From: Rubrolithibacter danxiaensis
GTDB lineage: Bacteria > Bacteroidota > Bacteroidia > Sphingobacteriales > Sphingobacteriaceae
Direction: 5' to 3'
NCBI RefSeq assembly: GCF_047272945.1
Contig: NZ_JBKOPS010000006.1
Location: forward strand, 186,001 to 250,000
DNA: 64,000 nt
The notes beneath the pieces are model-generated. The model saw only the letters and a program-made list of their open reading frames with translations. It did not search any database and was not told where the DNA came from. Positions 7,012 through 16,722 of this stretch are shown in pieces (within the stretch, counting starts at the first letter, position 1; every line of letters starts with the position of its first letter). Both the position numbers and the translations under genes were made by a program.

Positions 7012-8865
7012 TTACAACGTTTTCCCCTTCATAGCTTGCCCGATAGCCTGGTCCATTAAGCGTTCGGCAAAGGGGCGGGTAAATTCGTTCAGTTCATCAA
7101 TCTTTTTCAGGATGCGGTCTTTATCACCGGAAGTGAGAGCCTCTTTTAATGCGTTTATATACCCGGTGGTTTGGGAAATTTCTTCGGCAGACACGTAGTC
7201 TTTGTTTTTCTCGAGGAAACGTTCGGCAGTGTAAACCATTTGTTCTCCTTCTGTCCGGGCTTCAATCAGCATCCGCTGGCTCACATCCTCCTGCGCATGG
7301 GTAATGGAATCGAGCAGCATTTTTTCAACTTCCGCATCGGTTATTCCGTAGGTGGGTTTTACTTCCACTTCCTGCTTTACGCCCGAGCGCAATTCAATTG
7401 CCTGTACCGTGAGGATGCCATCAGCATTTAAAAGGAAATTAATGTCTACTTTTGGTAAGCCCGCAGGCATTGCCGGAATCCCTTTGAGGTCAAATTCCGC
7501 TAACTTTCGGTTTTCTTTCACCAGGTCACGTTCGCCCTGGTAAACAGAAATCTTGATGTTCACCTGACCGTCAACAGAGGTTGTATATTGCCGGCCTGCT
7601 TTGGTGGGCACTTTCGCGTTTCGCGGAATGATTACATCCATTAAGCCGCCCATAGTTTCTATGCCAAGCGAAAGGGGGGTTACATCCAGCAAAAGGATAT
7701 CTTTCCGGTTTCCTGCTAAAATATCTGCCTGGATGGCTGCTCCCAATGCAACAACCTGGTCGGGGTCGATTTTATCATGCACCTCTTTTTCAAAAAATGC
7801 GGCTACCTGTTGTTTAACCGAGGGTGTGCGGGTAGAACCACCAACCATAATGATTTCATCTATATCGGTTACGGAAAGTTCGGCATCCTTCAACGCGTTC
7901 CTGCAGCTATTGATGGTTTCTTCTACTTTCGGGCGGATCAGTTCTTCAAAAGTTCCACGGGTAATAGCGCATGGAATATCACCCACAGCACTGTTAAAAA
8001 TATTCTGGTTGGTTAAGGCTTTTTTGGCTTCTTCAGCTTTGAGTCGCAGCGCTTGCGAAAGCTCTTTGTTAGCCGCAATATCTGTGGCACTGAGCTTGTT
8101 TTGTTCTATCCAGTAATTAAATATAGCACGGTCAAAATCGTCGCCGCCTAAAAATGTATTTCCATGAGTAGATAGGACTTCAAAAATCCCGTTCTGAATT
8201 CTTAGAATAGAAACGTCGAAGGTGCCTCCCCCCAGATCGTACACGGCAATGGTTTTTTCCTCCTCAGGGTTCAGTCCGATGCCGTAAGCAAGACTGGCGG
8301 CGGTTGGCTCATTTACAATGCGTAGCACATCGAGACCGGCAAGTTTTCCCGCATCCCGTGTAGCTTGCCGCTGCGAATCGTTGAAATAAGCAGGAACTGT
8401 AATAACGGCACGGTTTACTGGTGTTTTCAGGCTGTGCTCCGCTCGTGCTTTCAGCTCCTTTAAAATAAGTGACGACAGATCGATAGGCGTATAAAAGTTG
8501 TTGCCAACATTTATTTTTACAAGGCTTTCTGAGTTATCGTCAATTACCTTATAAGAAAAGAAATCTTTGTAGTTTTCAATGTCGTGATAGGAACGCCCTA
8601 ACAGGCGTTTTACTGAAAATATGGTATTCTGCGGATCTGTTACCAGATATTCTTTGGCTTCGTTTCCTACAACAATGCTGCCGTCGGCCTGAAAATGGAC
8701 AACCGAAGGTACCAATACGCCTTTGCCCGCATCATTAATTACCTGCGCATTTCCTTCAGGATTAATAAATGCTACCAGGCTGTTGGTGGTGCCCAGGTCA
8801 ATTCCTACAATAATATCTTCTTTCTGTATGGAGCCCGTTGCAATATTGATGGAAATTTTTGCCAT
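7012..8865 (-). CDS. hscA: Fe-S cluster assembly chaperone HscA (Hsp70 family)
   Basis: A 617-residue Hsp70. The N-terminus IQKEDIIVGIDLGTTNSLVA and the short C-terminal lid (total about 620 against about 640 for DnaK) fit HscA rather than DnaK. ATPase motifs present are DLGTTNS, YDLGGGTFDVS and IIMVGGSTRTP. HscA uses ATP to help transfer [2Fe-2S] clusters from the IscU scaffold to acceptors in the cytosol. I start at MAKISIN; an 8-residue extension to 8889 is possible. Its partners ferredoxin and IscX are encoded at 30.8-31.4 kb. Cassette island 1 abuts its 3' end. Confidence 0.88.
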   Translation of the reverse strand: MAKISINIATGSIQKEDIIVGIDLGTTNSLVAFINPEGNAQVINDAGKGVLVPSVVHFQADGSIVVGNEAKEYLVTDPQNTIFSVKRLLGRSYHDIENYKDFFSYKVIDDNSESLVKINVGNNFYTPIDLSSLILKELKARAEHSLKTPVNRAVITVPAYFNDSQRQATRDAGKLAGLDVLRIVNEPTAASLAYGIGLNPEEEKTIAVYDLGGGTFDVSILRIQNGIFEVLSTHGNTFLGGDDFDRAIFNYWIEQNKLSATDIAANKELSQALRLKAEEAKKALTNQNIFNSAVGDIPCAITRGTFEELIRPKVEETINSCRNALKDAELSVTDIDEIIMVGGSTRTPSVKQQVAAFFEKEVHDKIDPDQVVALGAAIQADILAGNRKDILLLDVTPLSLGIETMGGLMDVIIPRNAKVPTKAGRQYTTSVDGQVNIKISVYQGERDLVKENRKLAEFDLKGIPAMPAGLPKVDINFLLNADGILTVQAIELRSGVKQEVEVKPTYGITDAEVEKMLLDSITHAQEDVSQRMLIEARTEGEQMVYTAERFLEKNKDYVSAEEISQTTGYINALKEALTSGDKDRILKKIDELNEFTRPFAERLMDQAIGQAMKGKTL

Positions 8866-8957
8866 TACTGAATCTTTAAACAGCGGCAAATGTAGCTAAG
8901 TTTTTAAAGATACAGTGTCATTATATTGTAGGATACATTTGCCCGCTGCTTTGGGCA

Positions 8958-10682
8958 TTATAAATTTCCTTTCTTTAGTTCTTCAACCGCGTGATTGGCT
9001 GCCCTTGCTGTAAGGGCCATAAACGTAAGCGAAGGGTTTTGTGTGCCGGTACTTGTCATACAAGAGCCGTCGGTAACAAAAACATTGGGACAGGAGTGAA
9101 GCTGGTTCCAGTTGTTGAGTAAAGAAGTTTTTGGGTCTTTTCCCATTCTTACACCCCCCATTTCATGAATATCCAGTCCGGGCGATTGTTTGGAGTCGGA
9201 AGAGCTGATATTTTTGCATCCGGCTTTTTCAAGCATTTCTGCACCTTGTTGCAAAAAATCCTTCAATATTTTTTCATCATTATCGTCGTAGCCAACCGAA
9301 GTTATTAGTTGAGGAATTCCCCAGTCATCTTTATGGTCTTTGCTGAGGCGGACATGATTTGATTCTTTTGGAATTGTTTCGCCCTGCATCATCATAAAAA
9401 CGCCCCATCCTCCCGGTTCTGAAATAGCGTCTTTGTATTCTCCCCCAATCTGCGGGCCCTCGTCGGTATGCCCCCAGCCGGCTCTGCTGGCCGAATAAAA
9501 GGTCATATATCCCCTTAAAAAATCAGTTTCTTGTTTGTGAACATTGCGGAAGTTAGGCAACATTACTGCAGTTGGGCGGCGGCCGTAATGGTATTTGTCC
9601 TGGTAACCATCTACCGAGGCGGAAAGTGTGCCACGGTAATTATGAAAGCAAATATACTTTCCGAGCAATCCGTTATCATTCCCAATACCATTTGGGAACC
9701 TGCTGGATGTAGAATTAAGTAAAATAAGATTGGTATTCAGCGCTGCTGCATTTACAAAGATGATTTTTGCAAAATATTCAATAGCTTTTTTGCTTTCAGA
9801 ATCTATGATACGAACGCCGACGGCTTTCCCTTTCTTTTCGTCATAAATAATTGAATCTACTACTGAATGAGGGCGTAAAGTAAGATTCCCTGTTTTAGCA
9901 GCCCATGGCAGGGTGGAGGAGTTGGAGCTGAAATAGCCACCGAAAGGGCAGCCCCGTTCGCACAAACTGCGGGCCTGGCACCGGCCTCGGCCCTGCTGCA
10001 AATGTATTTCTTTCGGTTTTGTCAGGTGTGCGCAACGGCCGATAATTACATTGCGGTCTTTATAATTGGCAAGTATTTTTTCACGGATGTCTTTTTCTAC
10101 ACAGTTCATTTCCCATGGCGGCAAAAACTCGCCATCAGGCAAGGTATCCAGGCCGTCTTTATTTCCGCTTACTCCGGCAAAGCGCTCCACATGGCTGTAC
10201 CAGGGAGCGAGATCTTCATAACCTATGGGCCATTCAACGGCAAAACCGTCGCGGGCAGGGCCTTCAAAATCGTATTTGCTCCAGCGTTGTACCGCCCGGG
10301 CCCACAGTAGTGACTTTCCTCCAACCTGGTAACCACGTATCCAGTCGAAAGGCTTTTCCTGTATGTACGGGTGTTCTTTATCTTTTACAAAAAAATGCTG
10401 CGAAGCCTCACTAAAGGCATAGCATCGTGTTGCAATCGGGTTTTCTTTTTCAACTGCCAAAGTATTTCGGCCGTGATGAGGAAAATCCCATGGGTTTTTT
10501 GTGGCGGTAGGGTAATCTTTCAGATGAACAACGTCTCTTCCTCTTTCAAGGACTAAGGTTTTTAATCCCTTATCGCATAGTTCTTTAGCAGCCCAGCCAC
10601 CGCTTATTCCCGAACCTATTACAATAGCATCAAACGTATTTTTCTCAATTCCGCCGGAATTGATGTTTACCGAATCGTTCAT
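8958..10682 (-). CDS. GMC family oxidoreductase (FAD-dependent)
   Basis: 574 residues. The FAD-binding motif FDAIVIGSGISGGWAAKEL is at about residues 18-36, with the GMC signature region WIRGYQVGGKSLLW near 116 and a C-terminal HEMGGVRMGKDPKTSLLN / FVTDGSCMTSTGTQNPSLT region carrying the catalytic area. No signal peptide is visible. It resembles the large subunits of membrane-linked sugar or polyol dehydrogenases of Bacteroidota, in which an electron acceptor protein is often encoded nearby, but none is seen here. Substrate unknown. Confidence 0.88.
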   Translation of the reverse strand: MNDSVNINSGGIEKNTFDAIVIGSGISGGWAAKELCDKGLKTLVLERGRDVVHLKDYPTATKNPWDFPHHGRNTLAVEKENPIATRCYAFSEASQHFFVKDKEHPYIQEKPFDWIRGYQVGGKSLLWARAVQRWSKYDFEGPARDGFAVEWPIGYEDLAPWYSHVERFAGVSGNKDGLDTLPDGEFLPPWEMNCVEKDIREKILANYKDRNVIIGRCAHLTKPKEIHLQQGRGRCQARSLCERGCPFGGYFSSNSSTLPWAAKTGNLTLRPHSVVDSIIYDEKKGKAVGVRIIDSESKKAIEYFAKIIFVNAAALNTNLILLNSTSSRFPNGIGNDNGLLGKYICFHNYRGTLSASVDGYQDKYHYGRRPTAVMLPNFRNVHKQETDFLRGYMTFYSASRAGWGHTDEGPQIGGEYKDAISEPGGWGVFMMMQGETIPKESNHVRLSKDHKDDWGIPQLITSVGYDDNDEKILKDFLQQGAEMLEKAGCKNISSSDSKQSPGLDIHEMGGVRMGKDPKTSLLNNWNQLHSCPNVFVTDGSCMTSTGTQNPSLTFMALTARAANHAVEELKKGNL

Positions 10683-10785
10683 TATCTTATTTAAGAAGCT
10701 TTTTGGTTAGTTTATTAAAAGGATCTTAAGATAGAGAGATAAATGAATTGCTTTAGAAAGTTTCAGGTAATATTTTGTTTACAGA

Positions 10786-11532
10786 TCAGGATGAAGAAGC
10801 TGTTTCTAAAAGTGATACGAGTTTTTTTACCGTTTTCTCATCGGTTTGTTCTATCAAAAACTCGTCAGAATTAGGGCTCATAGCCGCATTGCTGTTTTGG
10901 AAAGTCATGTTACTTCCGATCCGGCTTTTGGCAGTTGTATGAAATTCATTCGCCCGTGTTTGTTTCGCGATTTTAAGGATATTGTTTTCGTTAACTCCGC
11001 TGCCCGGCATTATGCTGATCCTTCCGTTTGCCTGCTTAACAAGTTTTTCAATCTGATCAATCCCTTCAATTGCAGTTGTTTCTCCGCCGGAAGTAAGGAT
11101 TCGCTCAAATCTCATTTCGATAATTTCCTCCAAGGCCGTAAACGGGTCAGAACACATATCAAAAGCACGATGGAAAGTTGCAGCCAGCGGCTTAGCAAGT
11201 TCAAGAAGTTCTTTGCATCGTTTTTTATCCACAGTTCCATCTGCATTTAAAATCCCGAAAACAACTCCGTCTGCCCCTGCTTGCTTACACAGCTCGATAT
11301 CCTGTTTCATTATCTCAAATTCCAGGTCAGAGTATAGAAAATCTCCCCCCCGGGGACGAATGATAACATACAGTTTAATATGAAGAAGCTGACGGGCAAC
11401 TGTAATCTGTCCGTAAGAAGGAGTGGTGCCTCCTTCTTTTAAATTATCACAAAATTCAATACGTATTGCGCCTCCATTCTGGGCGGCCAGGGCAGAAGCA
11501 ACAGAATTAGCACAAATTTCGAGGGATCTCAT
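10786..11532 (-). CDS. cutC: CutC family copper homeostasis protein
   Basis: 248 residues with a TIM-barrel CutC pattern: N-terminal LEICANSVASALAAQNGGA, then VIIRPRGGDFLYSD, the HRAFDMCSDP motif and RILTSGGE near the C-terminal half. The family was linked to copper tolerance in E. coli, but its molecular function is not settled. It forms a tightly packed minus-strand run with the asparaginase-like gene (29-bp gap) and dihydroorotase. Confidence 0.92.
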   Translation of the reverse strand: MRSLEICANSVASALAAQNGGAIRIEFCDNLKEGGTTPSYGQITVARQLLHIKLYVIIRPRGGDFLYSDLEFEIMKQDIELCKQAGADGVVFGILNADGTVDKKRCKELLELAKPLAATFHRAFDMCSDPFTALEEIIEMRFERILTSGGETTAIEGIDQIEKLVKQANGRISIMPGSGVNENNILKIAKQTRANEFHTTAKSRIGSNMTFQNSNAAMSPNSDEFLIEQTDEKTVKKLVSLLETASSS

Positions 11533-11561
11533 TAATAACTATTTGTGTGTTTAAACTAATC

Positions 11562-12584
11562 TTAATAAAAGCTTTTTCCTTTTATCAGCAGGTCCTGTTT
11601 ATCGGTATTGCAAACGGCAAAGCTAAAACCCTGCTGTATCGCGTAAGCTCCGTATTCTCCTTTTTTATTCAGGGCAAGAAATCCTACCTGAATCTCTTTG
11701 GCTTTTTCGGGTTTCTTTTTGATGATGCGGTTTACTGCTTCTTTGCATGCGTCTTCCGGCGAATAACCCTGGCGCATCAGTTCAACAACCAGGAAACTGC
11801 CTACATTGCGGATTACTTCTTCGCCTACGCCCGTTGAAGTTGCTCCTCCCACTTCATTGTCTACGTAAAGTCCTGCGCCAATTATCGGACTGTCGCCCAC
11901 TCTTCCATGCATTTTAAAGGCCATCCCGCTGGTTGTGCAGGCACCGGAAAGGTTTCCTTTTTCATCCAGTGCCAGCATTCCGATCGTATCGTGGTTGTAT
12001 TGATTTCCGGGAAGCTTATTAGGAGCAAATAGTTTATTTTCAATATTGATTACTGGCTTGTATTCTGCTTTTTTAAGCCATTCTTTCCACGCCTGCTCGG
12101 ATTCCTTTGTAAGTAGCTTTTTCTTTTTAAACCCATTCTCTATTGCAAATTGGGTAGCTCCTTCACCTACTAGCATCACGTGCGGGGTTTTCTCCATTAC
12201 TAAACGGGCTACCGAAATAGGATGTTCGATGTATTCCATAGCGGCAACAGAACCGCAATTCCCAAATTCGTCCATAATACAGGCATCCAGCGTTACATGG
12301 CCATCGCGGTCAGGGTATCCTGCTCCTCCTACTGTATGATTATTCGGGTCCGCTTCCGGAACCCTTACACCTGCTTCCACGGCATCCAATGCTCTGCCGC
12401 CTTTACTTAAAATTTGCCAGGCTGCAATGTTTGCCGGGATTCCAAAATCCCAGGTAGAAATAACAATGGGTTTTGTTGCTGCTGATTTCAACTGGGGCAT
12501 AATTCCTGCAAATGCAGAACGGTTAAGCGTTAATAACGAAGCACCCATGGCGGATGCTTTTATAAATTTCCTGCGGTTATACAT
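11562..12584 (-). CDS. N4-(beta-N-acetylglucosaminyl)-L-asparaginase, exported
   Basis: 340 residues of the Ntn-hydrolase asparaginase-2 family. The autocleavage site is HDTIGMLALDEKGN, where the Thr becomes the N-terminal nucleophile. GGAGYPDRDGHVTLDACIMD is the conserved N-terminal block and GAGLYVDNEVGGATSTG the substrate loop. The N-terminus has a twin-arginine-type signal (YNRRKFIKASAMGASLL ... AFA), so it is probably exported folded. It removes asparagine-linked GlcNAc in glycoprotein breakdown. It directly abuts dihydroorotase (2-bp gap). Confidence 0.9.
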   Translation of the reverse strand: MYNRRKFIKASAMGASLLTLNRSAFAGIMPQLKSAATKPIVISTWDFGIPANIAAWQILSKGGRALDAVEAGVRVPEADPNNHTVGGAGYPDRDGHVTLDACIMDEFGNCGSVAAMEYIEHPISVARLVMEKTPHVMLVGEGATQFAIENGFKKKKLLTKESEQAWKEWLKKAEYKPVINIENKLFAPNKLPGNQYNHDTIGMLALDEKGNLSGACTTSGMAFKMHGRVGDSPIIGAGLYVDNEVGGATSTGVGEEVIRNVGSFLVVELMRQGYSPEDACKEAVNRIIKKKPEKAKEIQVGFLALNKKGEYGAYAIQQGFSFAVCNTDKQDLLIKGKSFY

Positions 12585-12586
12585 AA

Positions 12587-13924
12587 TTAGTTCTGATTAA
12601 ATTCCAATCGGCATCCTTTCTTATCTTCGTAAAAGGATCCGTTTTCATAAACAAGGTTTCCCGAAACAATGGTGTGTGTAACAGAAGATTTAAACTGATG
12701 TCCTTCAAAAGGGCTCCATCCGCATTTTGAAAGGATATTGCTTTTATCTACCGTCCAGTTTTTATTGAGGTTTACCAGGGCAAGGTCAGCATGGTAACCT
12801 TCGCGGATAAATCCTCTTTCTTTTATTTTAAAACAAATGGCAGGATTATGAGCCATTTTTTCCGCGATTTTTTCTAAGGTTATTTTTCCCTCGTGATAAA
12901 AATCGAGCATGGCAACCAGTGCATGCTGTACCAAAGGACCTCCGGAAGGAGCTTTTAAATAGGGTTGTGATTTTTCTTCTATAGTATGCGGGGCATGATC
13001 GGTAGCAATAACATCGATTCGCCCATCTAAAACTGCCTGGAAAATTGCATCCCTGTCTCCGGCTGTTTTTACTGCGGGATTCCATTTAATCCAGTTTCCT
13101 TTTTCGGCATAATCCTTATCCGAAAACCATAAATGGTGAATACAAGCTTCGGCAGTGATTTTCTTTTCAGCTAAAGGCAGGTCATTCCTGAAAAGTTCAG
13201 TTTCCTTTGCTGTAGAAATATGCAGGATATGAAGGCGGGAATTGTGTCTTTTTGCAAGTTCAACGGCAAAAGAGGATGATTTGTAACATGCTTCAACATT
13301 CCTGATAAGCGGATGCATTTCAGGTGTTATATTCTCTCCGTATTTCGATTTGTAACACTCTAAATTTGCACGGATAGTAGCTTCATCTTCACAATGAACG
13401 GCAATAAGCATTGGCGTTTCAGAAAAAATTCCTTCCAGCGTTTTTTCATTATCCACCAGCATGTTTCCGGTTGAAGATCCCATAAATACCTTTATTCCGC
13501 AAACATTCTTCGCATTGGTTTTTAAAACTTCGCCCAGGTTATCATTCGAGGCACCCATGAAGAAAGAATAGTTTGCCAGTGAGTTTTGAGAAGCGATAGC
13601 GTATTTCTGCTCCAATAATTCCTGCGTCAGTGTATTAGGAACGGTATTAGGCATTTCCATAAACGAAGTTATGCCACCTGCCACAGCCGCTTTTGCTTCG
13701 GTATAAATCCGTGCTTTATGCGTTAATCCAGGTTCGCGGAAATGTACCTGGTCATCAATACATCCCGGAAATACATGAGTTCCCCCGGCCGCAATTTCGG
13801 TAGCTGCGTGTTGGTTTATATGAGTGTCAATTTTTTCAATAATCCCATTTTGGATTAAAATATCACCCTCAATTTGTTTTCCTTCGTTTACTATTGTTGC
13901 TTCTTTTATCAGAATAGAAGACAT
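12587..13924 (-). CDS. pyrC: Dihydroorotase (amidohydrolase family)
   Basis: 445 residues. Amidohydrolase landmarks are PGCIDDQVHFREPGLTHKA near residue 53, the carbamylated-Lys region CGIKVFMGSSTGN, HCEDEATIRA, RLHILHIST and the catalytic ATDHAPHT. It closes carbamoyl-aspartate to dihydroorotate in pyrimidine synthesis. The first metal ligand region reads DQVHF rather than the usual DxHxH, a replacement I associate with Bacteroidota members, so I do not treat it as a defect. Followed by the asparaginase-like gene with only 2 bp between. Confidence 0.87.
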   Translation of the reverse strand: MSSILIKEATIVNEGKQIEGDILIQNGIIEKIDTHINQHAATEIAAGGTHVFPGCIDDQVHFREPGLTHKARIYTEAKAAVAGGITSFMEMPNTVPNTLTQELLEQKYAIASQNSLANYSFFMGASNDNLGEVLKTNAKNVCGIKVFMGSSTGNMLVDNEKTLEGIFSETPMLIAVHCEDEATIRANLECYKSKYGENITPEMHPLIRNVEACYKSSSFAVELAKRHNSRLHILHISTAKETELFRNDLPLAEKKITAEACIHHLWFSDKDYAEKGNWIKWNPAVKTAGDRDAIFQAVLDGRIDVIATDHAPHTIEEKSQPYLKAPSGGPLVQHALVAMLDFYHEGKITLEKIAEKMAHNPAICFKIKERGFIREGYHADLALVNLNKNWTVDKSNILSKCGWSPFEGHQFKSSVTHTIVSGNLVYENGSFYEDKKGCRLEFNQN

Positions 13925-14070
13925 GTTTTAGATTTATTTTACACCTCGTTAGTAATAATGCGATAAGTATCGGATCAATATTATCGGATTACGAAGGTAC
14001 TATTTATTGAGAGAAGTCAGCCTACTCAAACAATCGTAAATCAAAAATCGTAAATCGTAAATACTAAGTT

Positions 14071-14078
14071 TATCTTTG
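14071..14078 (+). promoter_or_regulatory. Bacteroidota -7 box (TATCTTTG) before the RNA helicase
   Basis: TATCTTTG fits the TAnnTTTG -7 consensus of Bacteroidota promoters. It ends only 5 bases before the ATG at 14084, so the transcript would be leaderless or nearly so. No convincing -33 TTG box is seen at the usual distance. Confidence 0.55.
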
Positions 14079-14083
14079 CACCC

Positions 14084-15424
14084 ATGGCTTCATTTGAAGA
14101 TTTTAAGTTAAACAGGCAGATATTGAATGCGGTTGCTGATGCCGGATTTACAACTCCTACACCTATTCAGCAGAAGGCAATTACCCCCATTCTTGCCGGG
14201 CAGGATATAATGGGAATAGCCCAAACGGGTACAGGTAAAACAGCTGCCTACGTGCTGCCCATGATTATGAAGCTGAAATACGCACAGGGGAAAGATCCAA
14301 GAGCTTTGATAATAGCTCCCACCCGTGAACTGGCGATGCAGATCGAGGAAAATATTCGCGTTTTTGCAAAGTACACGGATTTGCGAACACTTGTTATTTA
14401 CGGGGGATTGGGGCCTAAAACTCAGATAACTCAGATTGAAAAAGGCATTGATATACTAGTAGCAACGCCGGGAAGATTTCTTGATCTTTATCTCGCGGGT
14501 CATGTAGTTGCCCGGCAGATCCAGTTCCTGGTGATGGATGAGGCGGATAAGATGATGGATATGGGCTTTATCGGTTCTATACACCGCATTTTAGAAGTTG
14601 TTCCGAGGAAGCGCCAGAACCTGCTTTTTTCTGCTACAATGAGCGACCTGGTACACAAAATTGCAGGTGACTTTTTGAAGTTTCCTACCGTTGTCGAAGT
14701 GGCTCCGCAAGCAACGCCCGCCCAAACGGTTGAACAGGTTCTTTATCATGTTCCTAACCTGAAAACTAAGCTTAACCTGCTGCAGCATTTGTTAAAAAAT
14801 GATGATGAGTTCAGGAGGTTGATTGTTTTTTGCAAAACCAAGCGTGTTGCAGATAATATTTTTCACTTTTTGGAAAGAAGATACGGCGTTGAGGAGGTGC
14901 GTGTTATTCATGCCAATAAAGGGCAGAATACCCGTATAAATTCTGTAAATGCCTTTAAGGAAGGCGGAGTAAGATTGTTGGTAGCTACCGACGTAGCTGC
15001 CCGGGGACTGGATGTTAGTAATGTAAGCCATGTTATTAATTTCGATGTTCCTATTGTTATTGAAGATTATGTGCACCGTATCGGGAGAACCGGGAGGGCC
15101 TTTAATACCGGCGATGCCATTACTTTCTGTAATCCGGCTGAAGAGTATTACATTCGGAAAATAGAAAAACTTATTCGCCAGCAAATTCCCGTCGCTAAAA
15201 TTCCAAACGAAGTTTTTATTGAAGAAACCCCGTATGAAGAGCGCCAGGAAATTGCAAGGGAAATAGATTCACAGAAAAGAAAGGAAAATCCTGAATTTAA
15301 AGGAGCTTTTCATGAAAAGAAGAATATAAAAACTGTAATCAATAAGCCGGGCAAAGGAAATCAGAAAGGGAAAAAAGCAGGTAATACAAAAAGTATAAAA
15401 ATAAAAAGGCCCGGCGGACGATGA
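14084..15424 (+). CDS. DEAD-box ATP-dependent RNA helicase
   Basis: 446 residues with the full motif set: Q motif PTPIQQKAI, Walker A AQTGTGKTAA, PTRELA, DEAD, SAT, VATDVAARGLD and HRIGRTGR. The basic tail (GKGNQKGKKAGNTKSIKIK) probably binds RNA. It is RhlE-like in size. Such helicases unwind short RNA duplexes in ribosome assembly or RNA decay. The stop overlaps the next gene by 4 bp, suggesting translational coupling with the small membrane protein and gldC. Confidence 0.93.
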   Translation: MASFEDFKLNRQILNAVADAGFTTPTPIQQKAITPILAGQDIMGIAQTGTGKTAAYVLPMIMKLKYAQGKDPRALIIAPTRELAMQIEENIRVFAKYTDLRTLVIYGGLGPKTQITQIEKGIDILVATPGRFLDLYLAGHVVARQIQFLVMDEADKMMDMGFIGSIHRILEVVPRKRQNLLFSATMSDLVHKIAGDFLKFPTVVEVAPQATPAQTVEQVLYHVPNLKTKLNLLQHLLKNDDEFRRLIVFCKTKRVADNIFHFLERRYGVEEVRVIHANKGQNTRINSVNAFKEGGVRLLVATDVAARGLDVSNVSHVINFDVPIVIEDYVHRIGRTGRAFNTGDAITFCNPAEEYYIRKIEKLIRQQIPVAKIPNEVFIEETPYEERQEIAREIDSQKRKENPEFKGAFHEKKNIKTVINKPGKGNQKGKKAGNTKSIKIKRPGGR

Positions 15425-15681
15425 AATTGAGATTAACTCCTTTAAACATACTGTCTTCGGCATTGCTGGTAGCTGTTTTTTATTTATTAGTATTTAAAGA
15501 TGATTCGGGCTGGCGACTTTTAGGAACCATTCCTCTTATTGTGTTGGTTGTTATAAGTTTCGTATCAGATATAATTTTCAGGACGTTACTGAAAGGATTA
15601 AAACGGATTTGGATTGTAGAACTTCTATTTATCATCTTTGCAGTGCTGGTCATGATGATCATTCAATCTCTTAAAAAATGA
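15421..15681 (+). CDS. Small membrane protein, unknown
   Basis: 86 residues with three hydrophobic segments (about 8-24, 32-52 and 62-82) and little else. ATGA-type overlaps join it to the helicase upstream and to gldC downstream, so the three are probably co-transcribed. No family recognised. Confidence 0.7.
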   Translation: MKLRLTPLNILSSALLVAVFYLLVFKDDSGWRLLGTIPLIVLVVISFVSDIIFRTLLKGLKRIWIVELLFIIFAVLVMMIIQSLKK

Positions 15682-16013
15682 AGAAAGCAGAAATAAAAAT
15701 AACCGTAGAATTAGACGATAATAATGTTCCGGAAAACTTAACCTGGGAATCAACCGATTCTAAAAATAAAGAAGAAGTTCCGGTAAAGGCAATGATGCTG
15801 GCCCTTTGGGATCATAATTATAAAAATTCTCTTCGTATTGATCTCTGGACTAAAGATATGCCCGTAGATGAAATGAAACGTTTTTTTTATGAAACTTTAC
15901 AAACAATGGGTGATAGTTTTTTAAGGGCAACCGGCGAAACAAATATTGTAGAAGATCTGCGTGATTATTGCGCTCACTTTGCCGAAAAGATGGAAATAAC
16001 TCAGGGAAAATAA
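15678..16013 (+). CDS. gldC: Gliding motility protein GldC
   Basis: 111 residues matching GldC: IKITVELDDNNVPENLTWES at the N-terminus, then PVKAMMLALWDHNYKNSLRIDLWTK and the acidic C-terminal helix. GldC is a small cytoplasmic protein needed for efficient gliding in Flavobacterium and widely conserved in Bacteroidota, also in non-gliders. It starts inside the end of the preceding gene and is followed after 1 bp by another membrane protein. Confidence 0.92.
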   Translation: MKKAEIKITVELDDNNVPENLTWESTDSKNKEEVPVKAMMLALWDHNYKNSLRIDLWTKDMPVDEMKRFFYETLQTMGDSFLRATGETNIVEDLRDYCAHFAEKMEITQGK

Positions 16014-16014
16014 A

Positions 16015-16437
16015 ATGATCAGCTTTAAAAATTATTTGGGGATAATAGGAGCGATATTTATTATAGCGGGAGGCATGAGCCCTATGCTTCATATTCCCAT
16101 TATCGGTAACTGGAATTACTGGGATATTGATTCTGTTCTTGCCTCCATTGTTTTTGTGCTTGCCATTTTAGGATTGATTGCCTCGGTTTTTCACAAGCAG
16201 GGCATTTTGCGCTTTTCAGGTTGGGCCGCCTTGATCGTAGTGCTTTTTACATTAATTGCTGTTTATTTCAAAGTGAACGATTACTTCAGTTTCATTCCTT
16301 TTAAGAAACTGGCAAAAGCTGCTGCAAGTATTATCAGGTTTCGAGGAATAGGATGGATTTTGTTAATTATCGGTTCAGTACTGATGATTATTGCTGGCAG
16401 GAAACAACGGCTGGAACCTGAAATCGGAGTAGTATAG
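16015..16437 (+). CDS. Membrane protein, four-helix type, unknown
   Basis: 140 residues with four transmembrane segments (about 8-23, 38-60, 66-86 and 110-132). The LGIIGAIFIIAGGMSPMLHIP opening and GNWNYW loop recur in small Bacteroidota membrane proteins without assigned function. Last gene of the helicase-gldC run. Confidence 0.75.
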   Translation: MISFKNYLGIIGAIFIIAGGMSPMLHIPIIGNWNYWDIDSVLASIVFVLAILGLIASVFHKQGILRFSGWAALIVVLFTLIAVYFKVNDYFSFIPFKKLAKAAASIIRFRGIGWILLIIGSVLMIIAGRKQRLEPEIGVV

Positions 16438-16471
16438 AAAAAAGGTTTAACAATAAGGTTCTTTAAAAAAT

Positions 16472-16497
16472 GTTAGCATCCTGAAAAGGATGCTAAC
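16472..16497 (+). terminator. Strong hairpin after the gldC operon
   Basis: GTTAGCATCC (16472-16481) pairs perfectly with GGATGCTAAC (16488-16497) across a 6-base loop. No U-tract follows, so this may be a terminator of the factor-assisted kind or a 3'-end stabiliser. Downstream to 16722 (the rest of a 285-bp gap) there are only short ACTAACACAGAT repeats and the upstream region of the AraC gene. Confidence 0.55.
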
Positions 16498-16722
16498 CCG
16501 ATTAAACTAACACAGATACTAACAATCTAACACAGATGTTAATAGTTTATTCGTGCTGAAGTGATGTATAACTTCAGCTTTTAATCCCGGTATTTCTTAA
16601 TTTAAGAAAAGAAGTATTTGCTGGGATCAGATCCCCTATATTTTTATTAAGTTTTACAAAGGTACTTTCAGTTGACAAGACGTTTGTTGTAAAAATTCAA
16701 TAATTTTTGGTAGCTTCATTAT

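Noticed and set aside
7601..8116. 171-codon frame on the plus strand opposite hscA
   Set aside because: Shadow of the hscA coding sequence with low-complexity Ser/Leu composition; the same applies to other opposite-strand frames inside asnS, sucC and ccmF.
12587..13924. Dihydroorotase as inactive because of DQVHF in place of DxHxH
   Set aside because: I associate this replacement with active Bacteroidota members, and all other catalytic motifs (Lys, HCEDE, ATDHAPH) are intact.
14031..14062. AATCGTAAAT short repeats as a binding-site array
   Set aside because: Three irregular copies in AT-rich sequence right before a -7 box; looks like slippage, too little to support an operator.
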